A stretch of DNA of 64,000 nt from DASYHS01 sp035998295 (GTDB lineage: Bacteria; Pseudomonadota; Alphaproteobacteria; Azospirillales; Azospirillaceae), in assembly GCF_035998295.1 (NCBI RefSeq), contig NZ_DASYHS010000279.1, positions 17,035 through 81,034 of the forward strand, in the 5' to 3' direction. How positions within the stretch are numbered: the stretch's first letter is position 1; every line of letters begins with the position of its first letter. A program made the translations under genes and the position numbers. The notes beneath the pieces were generated by a model. That model had not been told where the DNA came from. It did no database searches and saw only the letters and a list, made by a program, of their open reading frames with translations. This document shows positions 27,965 through 36,574 of this stretch, one piece after another.

Positions 27965-29228
27965 GGACCGAGATCCTTTCCATGCCGTTCATGTACGGGC
28001 GCAGGGCATCGGGCACGGCGATCGAACCGTCGGCTTCCTGGTAGGTCTCCATCACGGCGATCAGCGCGCGGCCGACGGCCGTGCCGGAGCCGTTGAGCGT
28101 ATGCACGAACTGCGTCGCCTTCTCGCCGCGCCCGCGGAACCGGGCCTTCATGCGGCGCGCCTGGAAATCCCCGCAGTTGGAGCAGCTCGATATCTCGCGA
28201 TAGGCGCCCTGGCCGGGCAGCCACACCTCGATGTCGTAGGTCTTGCGCGACGCGAACCCCATGTCGCCCGTGCACAGGACCACCGTCCGGTACGCGAGCC
28301 CGAGCCGTCGGAGCACCGTCTCCGCCGCTTCGGTCATGCGCTCGTGCTCCGCGGCCGACTGGTCGGGCGCCGTGACGCTCACCATCTCGACCTTGTAGAA
28401 CTGGTGCTGCCGGATCATGCCGCGAGTGTCGCGGCCGGCGGCGCCGGCCTCGGCGCGGAAGCACGGCGTGCGCGCGGTGAAGCGCAGCGGCAGGGCCTCG
28501 GCGTCCAGGATCTCGTCCGCGACCAGGTTGGTCAGCGGCACCTCAGCGGTCGGGATCAGCCAGTGGCCCGACGAGACCTGGAACTGGTCGTCGCGGAACT
28601 TCGGCAGCTGCGCGGTGCCGAACATCGCCTCGTCGCGCACGAGCAGCGGCGGCGACACCTCCTGGTAGCCGAACTCCGCCGTGTGGATGTCGAGCATGAA
28701 GTCGCCGAGCGCGCGTTCCAGCCGCGCCAGCGCCCCCTTCAGCACCGTGAACCGGGCGCCCGAAAGCTTGGCCGCCGCCTGGAAGTCCATCAGGCCGAGC
28801 GCCTCGCCGAGGTCGAAATGCTCGCGCAGGCCGCTTTCCCGCGGCGTGCCCCAGCGCCGGATCTCGACGTTCGCGGTCTCGTCGGGGCCGTCCGGCACGT
28901 CCTCGGCCGGGAGGTTCGGCACGCCGGCGAGAAGCGCTTCGAGTTGTTCCCCCAGCGCCTTCTCCTCGGCCTCGACCTCGGGCAGGCGCTCCTTCAGGGT
29001 CGCGACCTCGGCGACCAGCCCGGCGGCACCCTGGCCCTGGCGCTTGGCCGCCCCGATCTCCTTCGAAGCCTCGTTCCGGCGGGCCTGCATCTCCTGCATC
29101 GAGGTCTGCGCGGCGCGGCGGCGCGCATCCAGCGCCAGCACGTCGGCGGAGAGCGGCTCCAGGCCTCTCCGGGCCAGGCCTCGGTCGAATTCCCCGGGGT
29201 TGTCGCGGATGAAGCGGAGATCGTGCAT
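27957..29228 (-). CDS. serS: Seryl-tRNA synthetase
   Basis: Class II synthetase charging tRNA-Ser; 423 residues, normal length. The N-terminal long antiparallel coiled coil spans about 30-105 (RRAAQTSMQEMQARRNEASK). Class II motif 2 lies around CFRAEAGAAGRDTRGMIRQHQFYKVEMV, and motif 3 is FVHTLNGSGTAVGRALIAVMETYQ. It is followed by surE with an 8-bp overlap and preceded by tatC with a 133-bp gap in which nothing further was recognised. Confidence 0.98.
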   Translation of the reverse strand: MHDLRFIRDNPGEFDRGLARRGLEPLSADVLALDARRRAAQTSMQEMQARRNEASKEIGAAKRQGQGAAGLVAEVATLKERLPEVEAEEKALGEQLEALLAGVPNLPAEDVPDGPDETANVEIRRWGTPRESGLREHFDLGEALGLMDFQAAAKLSGARFTVLKGALARLERALGDFMLDIHTAEFGYQEVSPPLLVRDEAMFGTAQLPKFRDDQFQVSSGHWLIPTAEVPLTNLVADEILDAEALPLRFTARTPCFRAEAGAAGRDTRGMIRQHQFYKVEMVSVTAPDQSAAEHERMTEAAETVLRRLGLAYRTVVLCTGDMGFASRKTYDIEVWLPGQGAYREISSCSNCGDFQARRMKARFRGRGEKATQFVHTLNGSGTAVGRALIAVMETYQEADGSIAVPDALRPYMNGMERISVHG

Positions 29229-29361
29229 GGACCCTGGACCGTCAACGGGAGGGAGGCTGGTTATAGTCCGGTCCAGCCTCCGGGGTCCAGGGGGACGGCG
29301 CCATCCGTTGCATGAATGCAGCGCTGGTGTTGCATAGAAGAATCACCCCCGCCGGGCGCCT

Positions 29362-30174
29362 TCAGACGGTGGTCGCGCCTTCCTCGGCCGCCTCGGCGGC
29401 TTCGCGGCGCAGGCGGTCCTTCTCGATCCGCCGGCCGATCAGGATCGACACCTCGTACAGCAGGTAGAGCGGGATGCCGAGGCCGACCTGGCTGATGACG
29501 TCGGGCGGGGTCAGGACCGCGGCCGCGGTCAGGATGATGACCACGGCGTATTTGCGCTTGCGCGCCAGCGCGTCGACCGAAACCATCCCGACGCGGACCA
29601 GCAGCGTCAGCAGCACCGGAAGCTGGAAGGCGATGCCGAACGCGAAGATCAGCGTCATCACCAGCGACAGGTACTCGCCGACGCGGCCTTCGAACTCGAT
29701 CGCGAGTTCCGACGTGCCGGGCACCTGCTCGAAGCCCAGGAAGAACCGCCAGGCGAGCGGGAAGATGAAGTAGTAGACCATCGCCCCGCCCAGGAAGAAC
29801 AGGAACGGCGTCGCCACCAGGAACGGCAGGAACGCCCTCTTCTCCTGCCGGTACAGGCCGGGGGCGATGAACAGCCAGAGCTGGCTGGCGATGACCGGGA
29901 AGGACAGGAAGCACGCAGCCCAGAACGCGACCTTCACATAGGTGAAGAACGCCTCCGTCAGGTTGGTGTAGATCATCCGCCGCCCCTCGCCGAGGATGTC
30001 GGCGAGCGGTTCGAGCAGGAAGGCGTAGATGTCCTGCGAGAAGTAGTAGCAGAACAGGAACGCGACGAACAACGCGGCCAGCGAGTACATCAGCCGGTTC
30101 CGCAGCTCGACCAGATGGTCGAGGAGCGGCATCTTGGCGTCTTCGAGATCTTCTTCTTGGGTCACGTCCGTCAA
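29362..30174 (-). CDS. tatC: Sec-independent (Tat) translocase subunit TatC
   Basis: TatC is the polytopic receptor for twin-arginine signal peptides. The 270-residue protein has MPLLDHLVELRNRLMYS before TM1, FWAACFLSFPVIASQLWLFIAPGLYRQEKRAF with the conserved cytoplasmic loop, and six helices overall. The annotated start is TTG at 30174, overlapping the tatB stop (TTGA); GTG at 30165 is an alternative. A charged C-terminal tail (RRIEKDRLRREAAEAAEEG) is cytoplasmic. Confidence 0.96.
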   Translation of the reverse strand: MTDVTQEEDLEDAKMPLLDHLVELRNRLMYSLAALFVAFLFCYYFSQDIYAFLLEPLADILGEGRRMIYTNLTEAFFTYVKVAFWAACFLSFPVIASQLWLFIAPGLYRQEKRAFLPFLVATPFLFFLGGAMVYYFIFPLAWRFFLGFEQVPGTSELAIEFEGRVGEYLSLVMTLIFAFGIAFQLPVLLTLLVRVGMVSVDALARKRKYAVVIILTAAAVLTPPDVISQVGLGIPLYLLYEVSILIGRRIEKDRLRREAAEAAEEGATTV

Positions 30175-30629
30175 GCCTGCTTCTGGCCGGCGGTCTCCGG
30201 GGCCTCGGCCTTCGCGTCCGCCGGCGGAGCCGGGGCTGGCGCGGGAGCCGGAGCCGGGACGGCCTGCGCGGCGGCCGTCGCCGGCGCCGCAGCCTCGTTC
30301 GCCTTGGCCGTGTCCTTCGAGCCCGTGTCCTTGGAGCCCGTATCCTCGGGATCGAAGGCGTTGCGCAGGCTGCCCGTCGGATCGATCGTCTTCTCGATCT
30401 GCTTGGCGACGTTCAGCTGCTTCAGTTCGAGCGCCTGCTTGCGGACCTCGTCGAGTTCCGCCTCGCGGACCATGTCGTCGATGCTGCTCTGGAACTCGCG
30501 GGTCAGCATCCGCGCCTTGCGGACCCAGCCGCCCACCGTCTTCAGCACCATCGGAAGGTCCTTGGGACCGATCACGATGAGGGCGACGACGATGATGACC
30601 GCGAGTTCGGTCCAGCCGATGTCGAGCAT
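30171..30629 (-). CDS. tatB: Tat translocase subunit TatB
   Basis: TatB couples TatC to pore-forming TatA. The 152-residue protein has an N-terminal helix and hinge (MLDIGWTELAVIIVVALIVIGPKDLPMVLKTVGGWVRKARML), an amphipathic region, and an Ala/Pro/Lys-rich C-terminal tail containing two KDTGSKDTG-type units. It is between tatA (60 bp upstream) and tatC. Confidence 0.96.
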   Translation of the reverse strand: MLDIGWTELAVIIVVALIVIGPKDLPMVLKTVGGWVRKARMLTREFQSSIDDMVREAELDEVRKQALELKQLNVAKQIEKTIDPTGSLRNAFDPEDTGSKDTGSKDTAKANEAAAPATAAAQAVPAPAPAPAPAPPADAKAEAPETAGQKQA

Positions 30630-30689
30630 TCTATTGCGTCCTGCGACGGGCTTGTCCGGCCGGTGACGGCCCGGTGTACCGGCCCCGGG

Positions 30690-30911
30690 TCAGGAGCTCT
30701 TCGCCGTCTCGTCCTTGTTGACGGTCTGGTGGATCGTGCGCCCTTCCTCGGCGTCGATCTTCTTCGTGTCCTCGTCCTCTTCCTTAAGGCCGGACTTGAA
30801 GTTCTTGACCCCCTTGGCGACGTCTCCCATCACCCTGGGCAGCTTCCCGGCCCCGAAGATGATCAGGACGATCAGGAGGATCAGGATGACCTGCCAAATA
30901 CCGATACTCAT
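30690..30911 (-). CDS. tatA: Tat translocase subunit TatA
   Basis: TatA oligomers form the transport path for folded proteins. The 73-residue protein reads MSIGIWQVILILLIVLIIFGAGKLPRVMGDVAKGVKNFKSG, with the canonical helix, FG hinge and amphipathic helix. It ends with an acidic/basic tail. ATG 30911 is selected over an upstream in-frame start because GGAG lies just before it and TatA begins here in the family. Confidence 0.96.
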   Translation of the reverse strand: MSIGIWQVILILLIVLIIFGAGKLPRVMGDVAKGVKNFKSGLKEEDEDTKKIDAEEGRTIHQTVNKDETAKSS

Positions 30912-31029
30912 AGGAAAACTCCGCTCCGCGGTCCGTTGACGATCCCATCGTCCGGCGCGGATAATGGCAGAAAGCCATATCCGTCGCAACGATCGCAGGA
31001 CCCCTTCCGGGTATCCCCCTCTTATTCTC

Positions 31030-32268
31030 TCAGATGGTGCCGGCTCTCCGGAAAACGAAGGCCTGGGCGTGATCGAGCACCACGCAGACATGGCTGCCCT
31101 CGGGCGGGAGGAACTGTCCGGGCATGCGCGAATGGAGGTGGACGCTGCCGCCCCGGCCGTCCTGGACGCGCAGATGGACGAGGCTCGACCGGCCGAGCAG
31201 GCGCGCCGCCTCGACCCGCGCCAGGATCGGCACCTCCGCGGCCCCCTGCCCCAGCATGGACAGGCGCAAGGCTTCGGGCCGCACCAGCACGTCGACGCCG
31301 TCGCCGTCGCTAAAGCCGCAGGCGATGCTGCCGAGCGGCGTGGCGACCCGGCCGCCGCGCACGACGCCCTGCAGCCGGTTGGCCTCCCCGAAGAAGGTCG
31401 TGGCGAAGGCGTCGGCCGGGCTGGTGTAGAGGTCGACCGGCGTGCCGAGCTGGACCAGCTTGCCTTCGTTCATCAAGGCGATGCGGTCGCCGAGGAACAT
31501 CGCCTCCTCGGGATCGTGGGTCACCAGCAGCGTCGCCGCGCCGCTGCGCTTCAGGACGTGCAGCGTCTCGTCGCGGATCTGCTCGCGCAGGCGCGCGTCC
31601 AGGCCCGAGAACGGCTCGTCCAGCAGCAGCACCTTGGGCTGCGGCGCCAGCGCCCGGGCCAGCGCCACGCGCTGTTGCTGGCCGCCCGACAGCGCGTGGG
31701 GATAGGCGTTGGCGTACCCCTCCATGCCGACCTGGGCCAGCGTCTCGGTCGCGCGGGCCCGCTGCTGGGCGGCAGGCAGGTCGGACAGCCCGAAGCGGAC
31801 GTTGTCCAGCACCGAGAGGTGCGGGAACAGTGCGTAGTCCTGGAACACCAGCCCGACGCCGCGCAGCTCCGGCGGCATCTGCCGCATGCCGTCGGCGACG
31901 AGGCGGCCGCCGATCCGCACCGCGCCGCGCTGCAGCGGCTCGAGGCCGGCGGCCAGGCGCAGCAGGGTCGACTTGCCGCAGCCCGACGGGCCGACGAGGC
32001 ACAGGATCTCCCCCGCGGCGAGGTCGATGGAAACGTCGTCGACCGCGGTCTTGCGGTCGTAGGCATGGGTGATCGAGACGAGCGCCAGCGCCTCGAGCGG
32101 GGCGGCGTCCCGGCCGCCCGGCCCGCGGGCGTCGACCTCGTCGGGCCGCCGGTCGGGCACGGCGTGCACGGCGTGCACGGCGCGCGGCTTCGCGAGCCAG
32201 GAGGTGGCGCGCGACCGCAGCGACCTGCCGAGCCCTCGGGATCCGTCGTCGTCGTGAAACAGTGCCAT
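31030..32268 (-). CDS. Orphan FbpC-like (ferric iron type) ABC transporter ATP-binding protein
   Basis: A 412-residue ATPase of the FbpC/CysA/PotA family. After an unusual polar N-terminal extension of about 60 residues (containing VHAVHAV) come LEALALVSITHAYDRKTAVDD, Walker A GPSGCGKST (about 93-101), FQDYALFPHL, LSGGQQQRVALARAL, Walker B VLLLDEPFSGLD, and VTHDPEEAMFLGDR. The C-terminal part (FFGEANRLQGVVRGGRVATPLGSI) is like FbpC. No permease or binding protein adjoins it. It interrupts the scpB-tatA junction. A Fur-like sequence lies upstream. Substrate (iron) is inferred. Confidence 0.85.
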   Translation of the reverse strand: MALFHDDDGSRGLGRSLRSRATSWLAKPRAVHAVHAVPDRRPDEVDARGPGGRDAAPLEALALVSITHAYDRKTAVDDVSIDLAAGEILCLVGPSGCGKSTLLRLAAGLEPLQRGAVRIGGRLVADGMRQMPPELRGVGLVFQDYALFPHLSVLDNVRFGLSDLPAAQQRARATETLAQVGMEGYANAYPHALSGGQQQRVALARALAPQPKVLLLDEPFSGLDARLREQIRDETLHVLKRSGAATLLVTHDPEEAMFLGDRIALMNEGKLVQLGTPVDLYTSPADAFATTFFGEANRLQGVVRGGRVATPLGSIACGFSDGDGVDVLVRPEALRLSMLGQGAAEVPILARVEAARLLGRSSLVHLRVQDGRGGSVHLHSRMPGQFLPPEGSHVCVVLDHAQAFVFRRAGTI

Positions 32269-32343
32269 CTGTCCGCCGCCAGCGTCCGTGGAGACCGTGG
32301 AAGGATGTCCGGGCCGGCGGCATTATCGCAGGCCCCGCTCACT

Positions 32344-32370
32344 TTGCAAACGGTTCTCACTCCCATTCGC
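32344..32370 (-). promoter_or_regulatory. Possible Fur-type site upstream of the FbpC-like gene
   Basis: Read on the minus strand, the region contains GCGAATGGGAGTGAGAACCG followed by TTTGCAA, resembling the degenerate GAGAATGAGAAC-type Fur boxes seen before iron-transport genes. It lies about 75 bp upstream of the ATPase start codon. The match is imperfect and made by eye. Confidence 0.3.
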
Positions 32371-32384
32371 ACCGCGCCGCCCGG

Positions 32385-33008
32385 TCAGTCGTCCTCGGCC
32401 TCGTCCTCCGGATCGCCCTGGGCCACGTCCTCGCCGGCGACGGCGGCCAGGACCGGCCGCGGATCGAGCAGCCCGGCGGTCTTGAGCTCGTCCACGCCGG
32501 GCAGGTCGCGAAGCGAGTCCAGGCCGAAATGGTCGAGGAAGGCGTCGGTCGTGATCCAGGTCAGCGGCCGGCCCGGCGTCTCCCGGCGCTTGCCCGGCCG
32601 GATCCAGCCCGCCTCCATCAGCAGGTCGAGCGTGCCCTTGCTGGTCGCCACACCCCGGATGCCCTCGATCTCGGTGCGGGTGACGGGCTGGTGGTAGGCG
32701 ACGATCGCGAGCGTCTCGACCGCCGCGCGCGACAGCCGCTTCTGCACGTCCGCCTCGACGCGCAGCCGTTCCGCCAGGTCCGGCGCCGTGCGGAACCACC
32801 AGCGCCCGCCGGTCGAGACGAGGTTGATGCCGCGGTTGGCGTACAGCCCGGCGAGCTCGCGCAGCAGCGCCGGCAGGTCGGCGCCCTCCCCCATCCGCAG
32901 CCGCAGCGTCCGCTCGTCGAGCGGCTCGACCGCCGCGAACAGCAGCGCCTCCAGCAGGCGAAGCTGCTGGCCGTGAAGGGCGGGCACGTCGGGACCGGCT
33001 TCGCTCAT
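32385..33008 (-). CDS. scpB: Segregation and condensation protein B
   Basis: ScpB is the winged-helix partner of the SMC-ScpA kleisin complex in chromosome condensation. The 207-residue protein shows LRLLEALLFAAVEPLDERTL, SRAAVETLAIVAYHQPVTRTEIEGIRGV and TWITTDAFLDHFGLDSLRDLP, followed by an acidic tail. It is 7 bp downstream of scpA. Confidence 0.95.
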   Translation of the reverse strand: MSEAGPDVPALHGQQLRLLEALLFAAVEPLDERTLRLRMGEGADLPALLRELAGLYANRGINLVSTGGRWWFRTAPDLAERLRVEADVQKRLSRAAVETLAIVAYHQPVTRTEIEGIRGVATSKGTLDLLMEAGWIRPGKRRETPGRPLTWITTDAFLDHFGLDSLRDLPGVDELKTAGLLDPRPVLAAVAGEDVAQGDPEDEAEDD

Positions 33009-33015
33009 GCCCGCC

Positions 33016-33822
33016 TCACTCCGCGCGCGACGCGTTGCGGATGAAGATCGGCGCGAAGACGCCGTCCTGGCGCAGCTCGATCTGCCCCTCCTTGGTCAGC
33101 TCCAGGCTGGCCGCGAAGGTGGCGGCGAGCGCCGACCGGCTCGCCAGCCCGTCGCCCGCCCCTTCGGGAACGAAGCTCGACAGGTCCGCCCAGTCCGGCA
33201 GGCTGCCCAGCATCGCCTCCAGCCGCTGGCGGGCGTCCTCCATCGAGAACAGCTCCAGCGGCCGGATCCGCCAGGTCCGGAACTCCTTGCGCCGCTTGTG
33301 GTCGGCATAGGCGCGCAACAGGTCGTAGAGCGAGACCTCGAACACGGAGCGGGTGACGACGCGGATCCCCTCCGGCGCGCCGCGCGCGAACACGTCCCGG
33401 CCGAGCTGCGGGCGCGCCAGCAGCCGCCCGCCCGCCTGCTGCATCGCCTCCAGCCGCTGGAGCTGGAAGGCCAGGGCCTGGGCCAGCTCCTCGCCGCTCG
33501 GCTCCTGCTCGTCCGGTTCGGGCAGCAGCAGGCGCGACTTCAGGTAGGCGAGCCAGGCGGCCATCACGAGGTAGTCGGCCGCGAGCTCCAGGCGGACGCG
33601 GCGCGCCTGCGCGATGAAGGCGAGGTACTGGTCCGCGAGCTGGAGGATCGAGATCCGGGCGAGGTCGACCTTCTGGTCGCGCGCGAGGCCGAGCAGCAGG
33701 TCGATCGGCCCCTCGAACCCGTCCAGCGCCAGCACGAGGCGCCCGTCGGGCGCCTCGCCGGCGCCCGTCCGGGGCGGGTCCTCCTCGAAGCTCTCGGCCG
33801 GTTGCAGGGGCGATGCGCTCAT
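33016..33822 (-). CDS. scpA: Segregation and condensation protein A
   Basis: ScpA is the kleisin that bridges SMC heads. The 268-residue reading from ATG 33822 contains the hallmark LDGFEGPIDLLLGLARDQKVDLARISILQLADQYL (about 34-68) and LAADYLVMAAWLAYLKSRLLLP, then a C-terminal winged helix (TFAASLELTKEGQIELRQDGVFAPIFI). Upstream in-frame sequence is arginine/proline-rich antisense material and was excluded. It precedes scpB by 7 bp. Confidence 0.95.
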   Translation of the reverse strand: MSASPLQPAESFEEDPPRTGAGEAPDGRLVLALDGFEGPIDLLLGLARDQKVDLARISILQLADQYLAFIAQARRVRLELAADYLVMAAWLAYLKSRLLLPEPDEQEPSGEELAQALAFQLQRLEAMQQAGGRLLARPQLGRDVFARGAPEGIRVVTRSVFEVSLYDLLRAYADHKRRKEFRTWRIRPLELFSMEDARQRLEAMLGSLPDWADLSSFVPEGAGDGLASRSALAATFAASLELTKEGQIELRQDGVFAPIFIRNASRAE

Positions 33823-33857
33823 TCGGGTCGGTGGTCGTGGTCTCGGCCGTCCGGCAC

Positions 33858-34544
33858 TCAGCCGTGGCCGGCCAGCCGAAAGATCAGGTCGCCAATGTAC
33901 TCCATCGGAGTCCGCAGCAGCCAAGGGAGAATCTCGATGCGGTAGCCGAGCTGCCCGCCGATCATCGGCAGCAGCACCAGCACCCCGATCAGCACCAGCA
34001 GTCCGTAGCGCTCCATGCGCGCCAGCGGGATCGCGAGCGGCCTCGGCAGGATGCCGACCGCGACCCGCCCGCCGTCGAGCGGCGGCAGCGGCAGCATGTT
34101 GAAGATCGCCAGCACCAGGTTGATGACGACCGAGATCTGGAGGCTCGTCGCCGCCCAGGGCGCCAGCGGTTCCGGCAGCAGATGGGCCCAGCGCATCAGC
34201 CACGCGCTGACGAAGGCCAGCAGAATGTTCGTGACCGGCCCGGCCAGCGCCACCAGCACCATGTCGCGGCGCGGCTTGTTCAGTCGCCCGAACGACACCG
34301 GCACCGGCTTCGCCCAGCCGAACAGGAACCCGGTCGTGAAATACAGCAGCGCCGGCAGGATGACGGTCCCGAACGGGTCGACATGCGCGATCGGGTTGAA
34401 GGTGACGCGGCCCAGCCGCTTGGCCGTGTCGTCGCCGAGCTTGGAGGCCGCCCAGCCATGCGCGGCCTCGTGGAACGTGATCGCCAGGATCGTCGGCAGG
34501 ACCCAGGCCGAGGCGCGGATCAGGAATTCCGTCGTCTCGTCCAT
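33858..34544 (-). CDS. Site-2-protease-family (M50) membrane metalloprotease
   Basis: A 228-residue polytopic membrane protein with the zinc motif ITFHEAAHGWAASKLGD (HExxH, about 24-28) and the third-ligand motif NMLPLPPLDGGRVAVG near 158. It belongs to the compact Rv/YwhC-like S2P group without a PDZ domain. It would cut transmembrane or membrane-proximal segments; its substrate is unknown. It is inserted between nagZ (1 bp gap) and scpA, all minus strand, suggesting cotranscription. Confidence 0.92.
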   Translation of the reverse strand: MDETTEFLIRASAWVLPTILAITFHEAAHGWAASKLGDDTAKRLGRVTFNPIAHVDPFGTVILPALLYFTTGFLFGWAKPVPVSFGRLNKPRRDMVLVALAGPVTNILLAFVSAWLMRWAHLLPEPLAPWAATSLQISVVINLVLAIFNMLPLPPLDGGRVAVGILPRPLAIPLARMERYGLLVLIGVLVLLPMIGGQLGYRIEILPWLLRTPMEYIGDLIFRLAGHG

Positions 34545-34545
34545 C

Positions 34546-35571
34546 CTACACGTCCCCGGCGCCGAGCAGCGCGTCGAGGCGCGCGCGCAACGCCTCCGGA
34601 TCGATCGCGCCCGGCGGCTTCAGCATCGCGGCCGCGCGCGTCCAGCGCTCGCCGGCGCGCGCCGACAGCGGAACCAGCGCGCGCGCCACCCCCGTCATCT
34701 CCGTCATGTCGCCGTTGCAGTGCAGGACCACGTCGCAGCCCGCCGCCAGCACGGCGCGCGCACGCTCCTCCATGCTCCCCGACAGCGCCTCCATCGACAG
34801 GTCGTCGGACAGCAGCAGCCCGTCGAAGCCGAGCCTGCCGCGCACCACCGTCCCGATCACCGCCGGCGAGACGCTGGACGGCCGGTCGGGGTCGATCGCC
34901 TGGTAGACGACGTGCGCGACCATGCCGAGCGGCATGTCGGCCAGCACCTCGAACGGCACGAAGTCGGTGGCGGCCAGCGCGTCCAGCGGCGCATCGACGT
35001 TCGGCAATTCCCGGTGGCTGTCGCTGAAGGCCCGGCCGTGGCCGGGCAGGTGCTTGATCACCGGCAGCACGCCGCCGTCGAGCATACCGAGGCAACTGAC
35101 GCGCGCAAGCCCCGCCACCTGCTCCGGGTCGGTGCCGAACGCCCGGTCGCCGATCACGTCGTGCGCGCCTTCGACCGGCACGTCGCAGACCGGCGCGCAG
35201 TTGACGGTGATGCCCAGGCCGTGCAGCAGGTGGGCCAGCAGGCGGGCATTGATCCAGGCGGCCTCCGCGGCCGCCTCGGGGTCGCCGGCCGCCAGGTCGC
35301 CGATCAGGCGCATCGGCGGATGCGCGGGCCAGGACGGCGGCCGCAGGCGGGCCACCCGCCCGCCCTCCTGGTCGATCAGGACCGGCGCGTCGGGGCGCCC
35401 GACGGCCGCCCGCATCTCGGCCACCAGGGCGCGGACCTGGTCGGGGTCGCGGCAGTTGCGCCGGAACAGGATGAAGCCCAGCGGGTCGACGCTGCGGAAG
35501 AAGTCGCGCTCGTCCCGGCTCAGTTCGGGGCCGGCGCAGCCGAACACGGCGGCGGAGGGTACGGACGCCAC
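34546..35571 (-). CDS. nagZ: Beta-N-acetylhexosaminidase NagZ
   Basis: NagZ is a cytoplasmic glycoside hydrolase family 3 enzyme that removes GlcNAc from recycled anhydromuropeptides. The 341-residue protein has LIDQEGGRVARL, VIKHLPGHGRAFSDSHRELP with the catalytic Asp-His pair, and the nucleophile in GLLLSDDLSMEALS. The start is GTG at 35571, 4 bp after the SPOR-gene stop. Its position next to the SPOR protein and cell-wall lipoprotein block fits murein recycling. Confidence 0.95.
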   Translation of the reverse strand: MASVPSAAVFGCAGPELSRDERDFFRSVDPLGFILFRRNCRDPDQVRALVAEMRAAVGRPDAPVLIDQEGGRVARLRPPSWPAHPPMRLIGDLAAGDPEAAAEAAWINARLLAHLLHGLGITVNCAPVCDVPVEGAHDVIGDRAFGTDPEQVAGLARVSCLGMLDGGVLPVIKHLPGHGRAFSDSHRELPNVDAPLDALAATDFVPFEVLADMPLGMVAHVVYQAIDPDRPSSVSPAVIGTVVRGRLGFDGLLLSDDLSMEALSGSMEERARAVLAAGCDVVLHCNGDMTEMTGVARALVPLSARAGERWTRAAAMLKPPGAIDPEALRARLDALLGAGDV

Positions 35572-35575
35572 CGGG

Positions 35576-36574
35576 CTACCGGATCACGAGGCAGCCGACG
35601 CTCTGGGCCTTGAGCGTCTGGCAGATGGCGTCGGCCCGGGGCCCGTCGACGGGGCCGGCATGGACCCGGTAGTAGATCCCCTTGTCGCCGAGATCCGCGC
35701 GCACGACCGTGAGGCCGAGCGGGCCGAGCTCCGCCGGGAAGCGGCGCTGCAGGCGCTGGAACTCCTGCCGCGCGACGTCCTCGCTGCGCACGGAGGCGAT
35801 CTGCAGGCGGACGTCGCCCAGCGCCGCGGGCTGGGCGGGCGCAGGCTGGGCCGGCGCGGCGACCGGCGGTGCCGGCGCCGGGGTGACCACGGGCGCCGTC
35901 ACCGGTGCGGGCGGCGGGGCCGGCGGAAGCACCGCGACCTCGGCCGGCGCGGGCTCCGCGGCCGGTGCCGGGGCCGGTGCCGGTGATGGCGATGGTTCGG
36001 GTGCCGCTTGCGCGAGCGGCGGTTCGGGCGCGGCTTCCACGGGCTCCGGCTCGGCCGCGAGCTGGGCCGGCGCCGGTTCCGCCGGCTGGAGCGGCGCCGG
36101 ACGGGGCAGCGGCTCCTCCGGCGGCGGCAGCAGGCGCTCGACCGTGGGCTCGTCGCCGCCCGGGCTCAGGCGCTGGAACACCAGCTTGTCCTGGTGCGGC
36201 ACGGCCATGCCGCCGGGCTGCTCCGGCCGGATCTTGGCCGGCGTCGCGTCGGCCTGGATCAGCGGCACGTGCCCGTCGGTGGCGGGCTCGGAACTCATCA
36301 TCCCGACCACCGCGACCAGCGCCACCACCACGATCGCCCCCGCCCCCGCCCGGACCAGCAGCCGGCGGCGGCCGGGGCGCAGGTCGTGCCCGCGGACAGG
36401 CCGCTCGTAGCCCCGGCGCGGCGGCATCTCCCGGTCGCGCGGGATCGGGGCCTCGGCATAGGCCTCCTCCTGCGCGAACTCGTCGTGCCCCTGCCCCGGC
36501 CCGTGCCCCTGCCCCAGGGTCGGTTCGCGCCGCCCGGGCCGGTCGTCCCCGTCGAACTCGTCGAACCGGTTCAT
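35576..36574 (-). CDS. SPOR-domain cell-division/envelope protein
   Basis: A 332-residue bitopic membrane protein. Residues 1-80 are charged and cytoplasmic (MNRFDEFDGDDRPGRREPTL), the membrane helix is about 83-103 (LLVRAGAGAIVVVALVAVVGMM), a long Pro/Ala/Glu-rich periplasmic linker follows, and the C-terminal 75 residues form a SPOR domain (VRLQIASVRSEDVARQEFQRL ... YYRVHAGPVDG) that binds denuded glycan strands at the septum. The start overlaps the argS stop (ATGA). Confidence 0.9.
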   Translation of the reverse strand: MNRFDEFDGDDRPGRREPTLGQGHGPGQGHDEFAQEEAYAEAPIPRDREMPPRRGYERPVRGHDLRPGRRRLLVRAGAGAIVVVALVAVVGMMSSEPATDGHVPLIQADATPAKIRPEQPGGMAVPHQDKLVFQRLSPGGDEPTVERLLPPPEEPLPRPAPLQPAEPAPAQLAAEPEPVEAAPEPPLAQAAPEPSPSPAPAPAPAAEPAPAEVAVLPPAPPPAPVTAPVVTPAPAPPVAAPAQPAPAQPAALGDVRLQIASVRSEDVARQEFQRLQRRFPAELGPLGLTVVRADLGDKGIYYRVHAGPVDGPRADAICQTLKAQSVGCLVIR

